In this document: in pieces, positions 15,992-24,415 of the stretch
Position numbering within the stretch: the stretch's first letter is position 1
Layout: each line of letters opens with the position of its first letter
Assembly (NCBI RefSeq): GCF_001439735.1
Contig: NZ_JYLN01000011.1
Location: 62,001 to 126,000 of the forward strand
Source of the DNA: Pseudomonas paralactis
GTDB lineage: Bacteria > Pseudomonadota > Gammaproteobacteria > Pseudomonadales > Pseudomonadaceae
Length of the DNA stretch: 64,000 bases
Direction of reading: 5' to 3'
Translations under genes and position numbers: made by a program
The notes under the pieces: model-generated
Seen by the model: the letters and a program-made list of their open reading frames with translations, nothing else
Database searches by the model: none
Told to the model about the DNA's origin: nothing

Positions 15992-16783
15992 CTAATAAAG
16001 TTTCACGTAGCCCGCGTTCGCAGCCTGTTGCTGGTAATCCAGCAGCACTTGGTAGTCGTCTTCGCTGGCCGGCAGCACGGTGTGTACGCCGAGTGTGTGG
16101 GCAATCTGCGGTAAATCCAGCAACGCCTGATTCATTGCCTGGCGAATCTGGGCCGCGTGCCTGTCACTCATGCCCAGCGGGCCGATGTAAGGCAAGGTCG
16201 GGTTCGGCGCGCTGCGAGTGATGATGCGCAGCCCCGCCACTTCCTGTGGGGCATAACGGGCGAGGTAGTCGTAGGTGACGCTGTCAATGGCCGCGAGGTC
16301 GGCACGGTCTTCGCGCAGCCAGCGCAGGCTCTCGCGGTGTGCGCCACTGATGCCGACGCTGGCGAAGAAACGCCCCGCTTGCTGCAATGGCGCCAGGCGT
16401 TCACGCAACAGGTTCATGCCACTGTTGGAATCGTGGCCGTTGATCACGCCGCGGCTGTTGTAGAACTGCGCCAGGGTCTGGCGTGGGTTGTCGTCGCGAG
16501 TCAGCAACAGGCTGCAATGTTCGCCGTGGCTGCTGTGGGGCAGCTCATAGCGCGGGCGGCCGATCACGCGGACCTGGCCGCGCAGTTGGGTCATCAGCGG
16601 ATAGCCACAGGTTTGGGTCATGAGCAACTCGGGCGCGAGCCACAGGCTGGGCAAGTCGAGGTGATCGGCGTTAAGACGCCGCACGCCCAAGTGTTCGAGG
16701 ATGCGCGTCAGCCACTGCCGGTTGGCCTGCTGGACCGGTTCGGGCGCGGCATACATCAGCAGTTCGGCGTAGTGATCACTCAT
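15992..16783 (-). CDS. PhnD/SsuA-like substrate-binding protein lacking a signal peptide
   Basis: 263 residues; ATG at 16783 has GAGAG 6 nt upstream. The fold is that of phosphate/phosphonate-type binding proteins: 'LLMTQTCGYPLMTQLRG', 'YNSRGVINGHDSNSGMNLLR', 'REDRADLAAIDSVTYDYLAR'. There is no N-terminal signal peptide, so it is probably cytoplasmic, unlike transporter-linked relatives. It follows the desaturase gene by 9 bp and forms an operon with it. Confidence 0.83.
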   Translation of the reverse strand: MSDHYAELLMYAAPEPVQQANRQWLTRILEHLGVRRLNADHLDLPSLWLAPELLMTQTCGYPLMTQLRGQVRVIGRPRYELPHSSHGEHCSLLLTRDDNPRQTLAQFYNSRGVINGHDSNSGMNLLRERLAPLQQAGRFFASVGISGAHRESLRWLREDRADLAAIDSVTYDYLARYAPQEVAGLRIITRSAPNPTLPYIGPLGMSDRHAAQIRQAMNQALLDLPQIAHTLGVHTVLPASEDDYQVLLDYQQQAANAGYVKLY

Positions 16784-16792
16784 GAACATCTC

Positions 16793-17722
16793 TCACGCAA
16801 AAGGATGCCGGGGGCTGTCGATGGCCTTGAGGCCATGACGGCTGATCAACTGGCCGTAGCCTTGCACCAGGAAGCCGCCGCTACGCATCAGCCATTGCTC
16901 GCGCCGGGCGCGGTAGACCGTGGGCAGCAGGTACCAGGGCAGTTTCGGCAGGTCGTGGTGCACCAGGTGCAAGTTGTTGTTGAGAAACAACCAGGTCCAT
17001 GGCCAGGACGCTTCGTTGAGTACGGTGCGCTGCTCCGGTTGCAGGTGTGGGCGGTGTTCATAGTAGGAACGGATCGACGCCAGGGACAAGGCCGGCACAC
17101 TGACCAGCAGCAAGTAATGCCACACCGCAAGCGCACTGTAGTCGGCGATGAAACTCAGCATCAGCCCAGTGACGGCGCCGTGGGCCAGCCACATCGGCCA
17201 TACCTGGGGCAGGCGTTGAAACTCATGACGGGCCAACCGGCCAATGGCCAACGGCGCAGCCAGCAGGAAGCGGCCAAGCACGGTCTTGGTCAGCCAATGC
17301 ACGCCACGTTCGAACAGCGAGCTGTTATCCCATTGCTGCTGATTAAGGTAGCGGCTTTCCGGGTCGATGCCCGGCAGGGTCAGGTCGTCGTCGTTGTGGT
17401 GCAACAGGTGGCTGTCGCGGTACAGCGTGTAGGGATACCACACCGCAAAAGGCGCGTAGCCGAGGAGTTTGTTGAGCAACAACGAGCGGGTTGGGTGGCC
17501 GTGGAGCAGTTCGTGTTGCACCGACAGCCACAGCGTCACGATCGGGATCAGCAACAATGTGCTCAGCCACAGGCCCAGCCACTGGCTGCCAAGGATCACG
17601 GCGAACCAACCGGCATATACACCGATCAACAGCAACCAGGTCGGCCATTCGGTTCTTGCGGCAAAGGTCGTCGCCAGGGCTTCGATTTCCCGGCGTTGGG
17701 TCAGATCAAGGTAGTGGGTCAT
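16793..17722 (-). CDS. Membrane fatty acid desaturase
   Basis: 309 residues with hydrophobic segments at about 32-70, 150-170 and 185-210. It carries the three histidine boxes of acyl-lipid desaturases: 'QHELLHGHP' (about 80-88), 'HLLHHNDDD' (about 114-122) and 'NLHLVHHDLP' (about 252-261). These bind the di-iron centre. It probably desaturates membrane or secondary-metabolite acyl chains; the substrate is unknown. Start at 17722 is chosen by family length. Confidence 0.9.
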   Translation of the reverse strand: MTHYLDLTQRREIEALATTFAARTEWPTWLLLIGVYAGWFAVILGSQWLGLWLSTLLLIPIVTLWLSVQHELLHGHPTRSLLLNKLLGYAPFAVWYPYTLYRDSHLLHHNDDDLTLPGIDPESRYLNQQQWDNSSLFERGVHWLTKTVLGRFLLAAPLAIGRLARHEFQRLPQVWPMWLAHGAVTGLMLSFIADYSALAVWHYLLLVSVPALSLASIRSYYEHRPHLQPEQRTVLNEASWPWTWLFLNNNLHLVHHDLPKLPWYLLPTVYRARREQWLMRSGGFLVQGYGQLISRHGLKAIDSPRHPFA

Positions 17723-17803
17723 CGGCAGCTCAGAGCAGGTGTTTCCTGCTCTGTGCAATGGCGCGGGAAAATCTTGCAGATCGTTTGGTTCTAAGCTTGT
17801 AAC

Positions 17804-17920
17804 TCAGTGACCGAACAGGCCTGCTTCGGATTTCTTGGTCTTCTTGTCGGCGCGTTTTTCATCCGCGGTCTTTGCCGGCTTTTTCTTCGCGGCTTTCTTT
17901 GAATCCATACCTTTGGCCAT
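17804..17920 (-). CDS. Small lysine-rich conserved protein
   Basis: 38 residues, 'MAKGMDSKKAAKKKPAKTAD' then a basic stretch ending 'EAGLFGH'. The longer frame upstream lacks a start signal. Composition is about one third Lys, suggesting nucleic-acid contact, but no family function is known. Located between the desaturase and a divergent GNAT gene. Confidence 0.65.
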   Translation of the reverse strand: MAKGMDSKKAAKKKPAKTADEKRADKKTKKSEAGLFGH

Positions 17921-18024
17921 GATGCGTACTCCGCTAACAGGGAATGTAGCACTGGGTATACCACCTATTGCCGGGCAGAAGGCGCTTATAATCCCCGGCC
18001 CTGAATAACGCTTGCCTGAACGCC

Positions 18025-18453
18025 ATGCACCCATTGCACATTGAACTGCTGGCAGAGCCTCTGTGGCCACTGCTGAACAAGTTTTACCGTAGCCACAATT
18101 CATCGATGAAGGCGCTCAAGGGCGGCCGTTTGTGGGTAGCGCGGGAGGGCGAGATCGTGGCCGGCTTGTGCTTGAGCCCGGTGGTGGGTGGGCAGTGGCT
18201 CACGGGGGTGTTTGTGGCGCCGACTTATCGTGGCCAGGGGCTGGCGGCGCGACTGATTGAAGAGGCCGTGGCAGGTTGTGAGGAAACGGTCTGGTTGCTG
18301 TGCCATCCGGACCTGGAAGGGTTGTATCGGGGCATGGGGTTCAGCCAGGAAACGGTTTTGCCGCAATCGCTGAGTGAACGGCTGGTGCGTTACAAGCGCA
18401 ATAAGCCGATGATTGCGATGGGGCTCAATGCCCCAGTCCTGAATAAACACTGA
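18025..18453 (+). CDS. GNAT family N-acetyltransferase
   Basis: 142 residues with the acetyl-CoA loop 'VFVAPTYRGQGLAARLIEEA' (about 62-81), and 'LLCHPDLEGLYRGMGFSQET' (about 91-110) as motif B. Compact single-domain GNAT. Substrate unknown. Confidence 0.9.
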   Translation: MHPLHIELLAEPLWPLLNKFYRSHNSSMKALKGGRLWVAREGEIVAGLCLSPVVGGQWLTGVFVAPTYRGQGLAARLIEEAVAGCEETVWLLCHPDLEGLYRGMGFSQETVLPQSLSERLVRYKRNKPMIAMGLNAPVLNKH

Positions 18454-18483
18454 TCCCATGTGGGAGCGGCGTTATGGCCAGAG

Positions 18484-19023
18484 TTATTCGTCAGCCGTTG
18501 GGTCCAACTCCGGGAACATCACGTCGATAAACCCGAACTTGCTGAAGTCGGTGATCCGCGACGGATACAACCGACCGATCAGATGGTCGCATTCATGCTG
18601 CACCACCCGTGCATGAAAGCCATCGGCAAAACGCACAATCGGCTCGCCCTTGGGATCGAAACCTTCGTAGCGGATCTGTTGGTAACGGTTTACGGCGCCG
18701 CGCAAACCGGGCACGGACAGACAGCCTTCGAAGCCCTCTTCCAGCACCGGGCTCAGCGGCGTAATCAGCGGGTTGATCAGAATGGTCTGCGGCACCGGCG
18801 GCGCTTCAGGGTAGCGTTCGCTGGCCTCGAAACCAAAGATCACCAATTGCAGGTCGACACCAATCTGCGGTGCAGCCAGGCCAACACCGCCCACGTGCTC
18901 CATGGTCTGGAACATGTCGTCGATCAGTTGCCACAACTCGGGGCTGTCGAACATTTCCGGCGGCACCGGCGGGGCGATACGCAGCAGGCGCTCATCGCCC
19001 ATTTTCAGGATTTCACGGATCAT
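18484..19023 (-). CDS. def: Peptide deformylase
   Basis: 179 residues. All three metal-site motifs are intact: GVGLAAPQ (about 46-53), EGCLSVPG (about 97-104) and QHECDHL (about 139-145). It removes the N-formyl group from new proteins in the cytoplasm. The gene is not next to fmt, so this is probably the second deformylase of the genome. Stop-to-start spacing to the upstream yihY-like gene is 3 bp, which indicates an operon. Confidence 0.95.
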   Translation of the reverse strand: MIREILKMGDERLLRIAPPVPPEMFDSPELWQLIDDMFQTMEHVGGVGLAAPQIGVDLQLVIFGFEASERYPEAPPVPQTILINPLITPLSPVLEEGFEGCLSVPGLRGAVNRYQQIRYEGFDPKGEPIVRFADGFHARVVQHECDHLIGRLYPSRITDFSKFGFIDVMFPELDPTADE

Positions 19024-19026
19024 TGA

Positions 19027-19977
19027 TCAGACTTCATCAGTAGTGGGCTTGGAGTGGTCGCGGCCGAGGCCAGAGACGTGCTGTTTTTCACCGGCATGGC
19101 CCGGCTCGTCGAATTCCTTTTCACCCGGGTCCTTGCCTTCGGCCGACATATGTTCGATCACGGCATTCATTTCCGCACCCAGCAACAACACCGCGGCGGA
19201 AATATAGAAGTACAGGAGCAGGACAATGATCGCACCGATACTGCCATACATGGCGTTGTAGTCGGCAAAGGTTTTGACGTAGTAGCCAAAGCCCAGGGAC
19301 GCAACGATCCACACCACCACCGCCAATACCGAACCGGGGGTGATGAACCGAAATTTCTGTTCAACATCAGGCATCACGTAGTACATAAGTGCCACGGCGA
19401 ACATCAGCAGGATCACGATCAATGGCCAGCGCAGGATGGTCCACAGGGTGACGACGAATTCCTGCATGCCGATCTGCCCGGCCAGCCACTCCATGACCTG
19501 CGGGCCCAGCACCATCAGCGCGGCAGCGGCCAGCAACATGCCGGCGATGCCGACGGTGTAGAAAATCGACAGCGGAAAACGCTTCCAGATCGGCCGGCCT
19601 TCAACGACGTCGTAGGCGGCGTTCATCGCGCTCATCATCAGGCGCACGCCCGCAGAGGCTGTCCACAACGCAATCACGATACCGACCGAAAGTAAGCCAC
19701 CCTTGGACTGCTGCAACTGGTCAATCACCGGGTTGACCTGCTCCAGCGCCTGGGGCGGCAACACCAGTTCCGACTGCAGGCGCAGCCAGGTGAAGAAGTC
19801 CGGCAGATGCAGAAAACCGATCAGGGCGATCAGAAACAGCAGGAAGGGGAACAACGAGAACAGCATCTGATAGGCCAGTGCCGAAGCGTAAGTCGGCATC
19901 TCGTCATCGATAAATTCAGTGACGGTGCGCATCAGCACCTTGTGCAGCTTGAGACCATCGAGTACCGGAAAAATCAT
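19027..19977 (-). CDS. YihY/BrkB family inner membrane protein
   Basis: 316 residues with about six membrane segments (about 35-60, 90-115, 140-165, 180-200, 215-240, 245-270) and the family hallmark 'YASALAYQMLFSLFPFLLFL' (about 30-49). Once misnamed ribonuclease BN; the family has no proven nuclease activity. The charged C-terminal tail after about 275 is typical. Precedes def in an operon. Confidence 0.9.
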   Translation of the reverse strand: MIFPVLDGLKLHKVLMRTVTEFIDDEMPTYASALAYQMLFSLFPFLLFLIALIGFLHLPDFFTWLRLQSELVLPPQALEQVNPVIDQLQQSKGGLLSVGIVIALWTASAGVRLMMSAMNAAYDVVEGRPIWKRFPLSIFYTVGIAGMLLAAAALMVLGPQVMEWLAGQIGMQEFVVTLWTILRWPLIVILLMFAVALMYYVMPDVEQKFRFITPGSVLAVVVWIVASLGFGYYVKTFADYNAMYGSIGAIIVLLLYFYISAAVLLLGAEMNAVIEHMSAEGKDPGEKEFDEPGHAGEKQHVSGLGRDHSKPTTDEV

Positions 19978-20100
19978 AGCGTCTCCTTTCGCCGCAAAGA
20001 GGTTGAGTTCGTGGGCGACTCAGGGGCCGTTTTCTACATCAAAGTAGCCCATTTGGCGACTTTGAAACAATTTCCAAAGTTTAGTTGCAACCGTTCACAC

Positions 20101-20125
20101 AAAAACGGCCATCCGTAGATGGCCG
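20101..20125 (-). terminator. Terminator of the CsbD gene
   Basis: CGGCCATC (20106-20113), loop CGTA, GATGGCCG (20118-20125), followed on the minus strand by five U. It lies 31 nt after the CsbD stop. Confidence 0.75.
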
Positions 20126-20156
20126 CCAGACTGCTGGGTAAAACCAGCAGAACGCC

Positions 20157-20342
20157 TTACTCGGTGGCTTTTTTCACCGCGTCTTTGGTCTTGCCGACTG
20201 CCTGCTGCGCTTCACCTTTTTTCTCTTGGATCACGCCTTCAGCACGCAGCTTGTCGTTGTCCGTGACTTTGCCGATACCCTGCTTGATGTTGCCGACTGC
20301 TTCGTTCGCCAAACCTTTTGCCTTATCCGATGTGCTGCTCAT
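20157..20342 (-). CDS. CsbD family stress protein
   Basis: 61 residues, 'MSSTSDKAKGLANEAVGNIK' through 'EKKGEAQQAVGKTKDAVKKA', the small hydrophilic repeat of CsbD-like proteins (general stress). AGGAGAAA precedes the ATG at 20342. Function within the cell is not defined. Confidence 0.88.
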   Translation of the reverse strand: MSSTSDKAKGLANEAVGNIKQGIGKVTDNDKLRAEGVIQEKKGEAQQAVGKTKDAVKKATE

Positions 20343-20536
20343 GGTATTTCTCCTGGAACAATCGAGGGTTTTGGTCATTACGTAGCGGTTGACTCGAAGC
20401 GAAGCGGCAGAGTTTCATTTATTTTCGGGGCATTTCATCGCCCACCACAGGTTTGGCTTTATGTTTTGTGCCCAACCCACGAGAATGCCCGGCAGATTCA
20501 GGCTACAACGCTGAATAACAGATCCGTAGGAAGGTT

Positions 20537-20914
20537 ATGAAACTCAATAAAGCACAGGCTATCGCCCGCAGAAACCAGGAACTGGGCGGTGCCGTACTCG
20601 GCGTCAACAACTGCCATTTCACCGACCTGGACCACAAGCGCAACATCTGGTGGTTCGATCTGCCCGTGGCGCGGATTGCCGTGGGCCAGTACGAGTGGAT
20701 TCATCTGCTGATGCACAACGCCGAGACTGACCAGTTGTTGCACCTGAAGGTGCCGACTGTGTTCCTGCGTGAAAAGCTGGAAGGGTTGGTGGTACGCAAT
20801 GCAGGCAAGCGCAAGCCGGAAATTACCCTGGAGCTGAGCGCGGACAAGGATTCGTTCCTCAAGGATGTACGTCCGGCCGGTGCGGGCGTGAGCTTTGCAA
20901 CGTTCGCCGTGTAA
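20537..20914 (+). CDS. Conserved hypothetical protein
   Basis: 125 residues with a good AGGAAGG site. Predicted alpha/beta with 'NNCHFTDLDHKRNIWWFDLP' near residues 24-43 and 'LSADKDSFLKDVRPAGAGVS' near the end. No known domain recognised, no signal peptide. It marks the left edge of the conserved chromosome before the accessory biosynthetic island. Confidence 0.75.
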   Translation: MKLNKAQAIARRNQELGGAVLGVNNCHFTDLDHKRNIWWFDLPVARIAVGQYEWIHLLMHNAETDQLLHLKVPTVFLREKLEGLVVRNAGKRKPEITLELSADKDSFLKDVRPAGAGVSFATFAV

Positions 20915-20961
20915 CCCATCCGCGCAGGGCTTGGGCACACAAGTAATAAGTCATTGATATT

Positions 20962-20982
20962 GCGACTGCAAAGTGCAGTCGC
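20962..20982. promoter_or_regulatory. Perfect 9-bp inverted repeat upstream of luxR
   Basis: GCGACTGCA-aag-TGCAGTCGC, 73 bp before the luxR start in an AT-rich stretch. No T-run follows, so termination of the preceding gene is less likely than a regulator site, but both remain possible. Confidence 0.5.
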
Positions 20983-21055
20983 GAATCTTCACATTTACAT
21001 ATATTTCAAAATGTAACTATACTGAACTGCATTTTTATAAAATGGAGCCCAGTAT

Positions 21056-21772
21056 ATGGAGCGTTATACGTCATGGATAAGACAACTCAATCAACACTGC
21101 GCAACCTCACAGCCGCTGACTGACTTTATCGAATCGGCCCGCGTATTTACCCACACCATAGGCTTTGACTTTTTCGCTTACGCCGTATGCGAAACAACGC
21201 CCTTCACGCGGCCAAAAATCCATCTTTATGGCAACTATCCAAGCCAATGGATTCAACGCTACAAAGAGCAGAACTACGCCGTTATCGACCCCACCGTCCG
21301 TCATTGCAAGGTCTCTTCCGAGCCTGTTTGCTGGTCTGACGCGCTGTTTGAAGAGTGCCCGCAATTCTGGTCAGATGCCAAGGCACATCAACTTAATGTT
21401 GGCATTGCACAACCGTCGTTCAATACCCGCGGCTATATCGCCCTCCTGTCTCTTTCACGCCAGACCAGGAGCATTGAAGAGGTGGAACTGGACAGCCTGA
21501 AACCGCTGCTCAAAGCATTCGCCGAGACCGTCGGCTACCACATCTTCGAATTGGAAGATGCACTGACTCAGACCCTCGATATTGAGTTCGGCCATAAAGA
21601 AAAAGAAGTCCTGCGCTGGACGGCAGACGGAAAAACTTCAGAAGAGATTGGCCGCATATTGAATGTGACTGCCGACGCAGTGAACTTTCATCTGCGCAAT
21701 ATCCAAAAAAAGATTGGCGCCTGTAATCGAGTTCAAGCCGTAACTTATGCCGTAGCCCAAGGCCATATCTGA
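21056..21772 (+). CDS. LuxR-type quorum-sensing regulator (solo), likely of the RiPP cluster
   Basis: 238 residues. The N-terminal autoinducer-binding domain has Trp65, Tyr69, Asp78, Pro79, Trp93 and Gly126, spaced like TraR Trp57, Tyr61, Asp70, Pro71, Trp85 and Gly113, so acyl-homoserine lactone binding is plausible. The C-terminal GerE helix-turn-helix is 'EKEVLRWTADGKTSEEIGRI' to 'VNFHLRNIQKKIG' (about 180-222). No luxI homologue is in the window. It converges on the cluster's last gene and a lux box lies upstream of the precursor gene. Base composition is lower in GC than the neighbours, which suggests transfer with the cluster. Confidence 0.92.
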   Translation: MERYTSWIRQLNQHCATSQPLTDFIESARVFTHTIGFDFFAYAVCETTPFTRPKIHLYGNYPSQWIQRYKEQNYAVIDPTVRHCKVSSEPVCWSDALFEECPQFWSDAKAHQLNVGIAQPSFNTRGYIALLSLSRQTRSIEEVELDSLKPLLKAFAETVGYHIFELEDALTQTLDIEFGHKEKEVLRWTADGKTSEEIGRILNVTADAVNFHLRNIQKKIGACNRVQAVTYAVAQGHI

Positions 21773-21779
21773 TGCGCGA

Positions 21780-21805
21780 GGCGTAGCGGCCATGACCGCT
21801 ACGCC
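21780..21805. terminator. Bidirectional hairpin between luxR and the JmjC gene
   Basis: Perfect 10-bp stem (GGCGTAGCGG with CCGCTACGCC, 6-nt loop) in the 42-bp gap between the convergent stop codons at 21772 and 21815. No T-run, so terminator strength is uncertain. Confidence 0.6.
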
Positions 21806-21814
21806 AGCACACGC

Positions 21815-23086
21815 TCAGGTAAACACGTCGATCGCGGCTTGCTCATACAACCAGCGCACCACTGAGTGCAGGTGTTCATTGCCGGCCTGTTCCGGCAGCG
21901 CCTCAGCCAGGGTTATTGGCGCCCCGCCCTGCAATACATTGATCAGCGCACGCACAGCCGGTAACGGCTGAACACGCAACATCGCGCCCCCCGCAAACAG
22001 CAACCCCGCCTCTTGATCCAGCGCCAGCAAGTACAACGGGCTGTCAGCCCTCGCCCGGACCACCCGCTGCCAGCACTCGGCCCCGCCGGGGCGCCCCAAG
22101 GTGCGGTCGCGAATAATGCCGTTGGCGGACAACTTGAGCAGCATCTGGATTTTGCTGTTGTCGCGAATCGAATCGACGAACTGCGCCACTGGCAATGGCA
22201 GTGCCACGTCGGCCAACGATTCGAATACCCCGCCTGGCACCTGGGCAATCGCGCCCGTCAGCGCAGTACCGGCCCTGGACACCATTGCGGCCTTGATCGG
22301 GTTTTCACAGAAGCCCTGTGCCGTGCCATGACTGAACATGCCAACCGACACGGTGAGCGTGGTTTCCAGCTCATCAAGCTTGTTGTAGTGCCACCACCCG
22401 GCGGGAATGAAGAAAATCTCCCCTGGCCCGACTTCGTAAATGGTGGCATCGGCGGCGTAGGGCGTGACATCGATATGCCCGAAGCACACCCCATTGAGCG
22501 CAGACTTTTTCTCCAGGGCCATTTCATCGAAATACGCCGGAGGCCAGATCATCATGCGTTTGCGCCCATACAACGGAAACAGGAAGGTATCGCATGAGTC
22601 GTTATGCAGGCCGATCCAGGTCGACCGGTATCGGCCGCCGATAAATACGGCGTTGGCACCCGGGTAAGGCATGCCGTAGCGCTCGCTGTAGCCATGGGTA
22701 AACGCGCGCAGTTTCGTCGCAACGGTACCGGAGTGCTTTAAGCAATAATCACGGGTGAACGTAATGCCATCGGCATGATTGAGTGCAGCAAAGTCGCGCA
22801 CAAACTGCTCAAACCCGTCAAAGGCGTGAGGGAACCCCGGGACGGCTGGTTGCTTGAGCATCTGCCCATCTGCGTTGACCGTCATGTCACCCGACTCGAC
22901 AACATTTCGGGCCAGGTCGAAGGCGTCCTCCAGGCTCAGCAGTGGCTCTATCAGTGCGCCCTGCTCAAGCACCACCGGCTGCGTCTTGTCATGGGAGAGG
23001 CTGACAAAATGCTCCCAGAAAGCCGGCGGCACGGTGGGTGTATTGTTTGCGTCGAACACAGGGGCGCAGGTCGTGGCAGTCATCAT
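21815..23086 (-). CDS. JmjC/cupin-8 Fe(II)/2-oxoglutarate oxygenase, RiPP cluster
   Basis: 423 residues. A cupin-like domain with the iron facial triad HxD...H: His161 and Asp163 in 'GLHNDSCDTFLFPLYGRKRM', and His233 in 'IPAGWWHYNKLDEL'. The segment 'GRKRMMIWPP' is the usual co-substrate side of FIH-like enzymes, which hydroxylate Asn, Asp or His side chains in peptides. The C-terminal 150 residues form an additional helical part ending in a winged-helix-like region. Last gene of the operon, 9 bp after the MFS gene. A peptide beta-hydroxylase acting on the precursor (core rich in Asn, Asp and one His) is the inferred role. Confidence 0.82.
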   Translation of the reverse strand: MMTATTCAPVFDANNTPTVPPAFWEHFVSLSHDKTQPVVLEQGALIEPLLSLEDAFDLARNVVESGDMTVNADGQMLKQPAVPGFPHAFDGFEQFVRDFAALNHADGITFTRDYCLKHSGTVATKLRAFTHGYSERYGMPYPGANAVFIGGRYRSTWIGLHNDSCDTFLFPLYGRKRMMIWPPAYFDEMALEKKSALNGVCFGHIDVTPYAADATIYEVGPGEIFFIPAGWWHYNKLDELETTLTVSVGMFSHGTAQGFCENPIKAAMVSRAGTALTGAIAQVPGGVFESLADVALPLPVAQFVDSIRDNSKIQMLLKLSANGIIRDRTLGRPGGAECWQRVVRARADSPLYLLALDQEAGLLFAGGAMLRVQPLPAVRALINVLQGGAPITLAEALPEQAGNEHLHSVVRWLYEQAAIDVFT

Positions 23087-23095
23087 GATTCACCT

Positions 23096-24415
23096 TCAAT
23101 CCGGGAAAGCATCAGGGTAAAAATCCTTGTAGATGTTCTTGATCTGTTCATCGCCCATGCCCAGGACACGCACCAGTACCCCACTGAACATGCACGGCAG
23201 GGCTGCCAGAACGATGAGCAAACCCAAGGTAGCCATGGCGTAACCCACGCCTAGCGTTTCAGCGAACGCGCCACCGACCAGCGCCCCGAAAGGGATGACC
23301 ATGCCGGACACAAACGAGGTCGCTGACCCGATCCGGTTGCGGTAATTGTCGGGGGTAGCCAGCATTCGCACGGTTGAGGTATTGACGGTCACCATGACCA
23401 GGCCAATGCCTGCGATAAACAACAAGGGCACCGTTACCCCGGCGAACCAACCGGGCCTGGCGTGAAAGAACTGGCTGAAAAGCCCACAACCCACCATCGC
23501 CAGCCCCACCAGCAGAAAGCCGCCAAATACCACACCGGGCCGGCCCCAACGCTCATTGGCGCGTCTGACCAGGAACAGGCTGCCGGCCAGCAGGCCCACC
23601 GCGAAGGCGCCTTCGGTGACGGCGATCAACCACAAGTCCTGGGGGAAATAGCCATTGATCAACACCGGGAACAGCACGGCGAACAGTGGATACAACGAGA
23701 AGTTGACAATGAACGCCAGCAGGCTGAGGTTCCATTCCGGCTTGACCCGGTAGAGCGCGGTAAAGCCCTCACGGGTACGGGTGTACCACGTCGCCAGATA
23801 GGACAGTTGCCGAGCGCCAGGTTTAGGACCGGCAGCCGGTGCCCTGACCAGCACGATCAGCGCCAATGCGACCAGAACCGCCACTGAGTTGAGCCAAAGG
23901 GTGCCCAACACGCCCAGTGGGCCCAGCAGAATGCCCGCCGCCAGAGGCCCCATCAGCGCAGATGAGGAACCGACGATGCTTCTCAGGCGCACCGCATCGC
24001 TGACCCTATGGGTGGCAACCAGCATGGGTGTCAGGCTCATCTGGATCGGGTCGCGAATGCCGATGGCGACCCCGGAAATGGCCAGGCAGCCCGCAATCAA
24101 CCAGGGCAGGTAGAGGTCCAGGGTGCCCAGGCCAGCCAATACCAGGGTCATCGTCGCGCTGATGGCGTAGCAGCCTACGAGCAAGCGGTGCCTGTCATAC
24201 TGATCGCCCAGCCAGCCAAACACGGCGCGTGCCAGCACATCCGCCAAGGTAGCCACCGCGACAAAGCCTGCAAACGCAACGGGGTCTGCGGTTTTTCCCA
24301 GCACCCACCAGGCGATTGCAAATTGACCACAACGCGTGCCCACCGCGTTCAGAAACGCTGCCAGTTGGATCAGGTAGAAATCCCGCCCCAGCCCCCCCAG
24401 GGACGGATTACTCAT
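23096..24415 (-). CDS. MFS transporter, putative exporter of the RiPP product
   Basis: 439 residues with about 12 membrane segments and the MFS loop 2-3 motif 'GWLGDQYDRHRLLVG' (about 65-79). Resembles the enterobactin-exporter-like (EntS/MFS_3) group. The ATG at 24415 overlaps the stop of the E1 gene by 4 bp (ATGA), so translation is coupled. Being locked in the modification operon, it most likely exports the mature peptide. Confidence 0.87.
   Translation of the reverse strand: MSNPSLGGLGRDFYLIQLAAFLNAVGTRCGQFAIAWWVLGKTADPVAFAGFVAVATLADVLARAVFGWLGDQYDRHRLLVGCYAISATMTLVLAGLGTLDLYLPWLIAGCLAISGVAIGIRDPIQMSLTPMLVATHRVSDAVRLRSIVGSSSALMGPLAAGILLGPLGVLGTLWLNSVAVLVALALIVLVRAPAAGPKPGARQLSYLATWYTRTREGFTALYRVKPEWNLSLLAFIVNFSLYPLFAVLFPVLINGYFPQDLWLIAVTEGAFAVGLLAGSLFLVRRANERWGRPGVVFGGFLLVGLAMVGCGLFSQFFHARPGWFAGVTVPLLFIAGIGLVMVTVNTSTVRMLATPDNYRNRIGSATSFVSGMVIPFGALVGGAFAETLGVGYAMATLGLLIVLAALPCMFSGVLVRVLGMGDEQIKNIYKDFYPDAFPD

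Noticed and set aside
16157..17794. 545-codon plus-strand frame spanning two minus-strand genes
   Set aside because: Spans the desaturase and binding-protein genes on the wrong strand with Gln/His/Arg-rich composition.
19027..19977. Ribonuclease BN annotation
   Set aside because: Old mislabel of the YihY family; the protein is a polytopic membrane protein without nuclease motifs.
20962..20982. Second lux box upstream of luxR
   Set aside because: The inverted repeat GCGACTGCA-aag-TGCAGTCGC has different sequence and spacing from the box at 28869, so it is not called a lux box.
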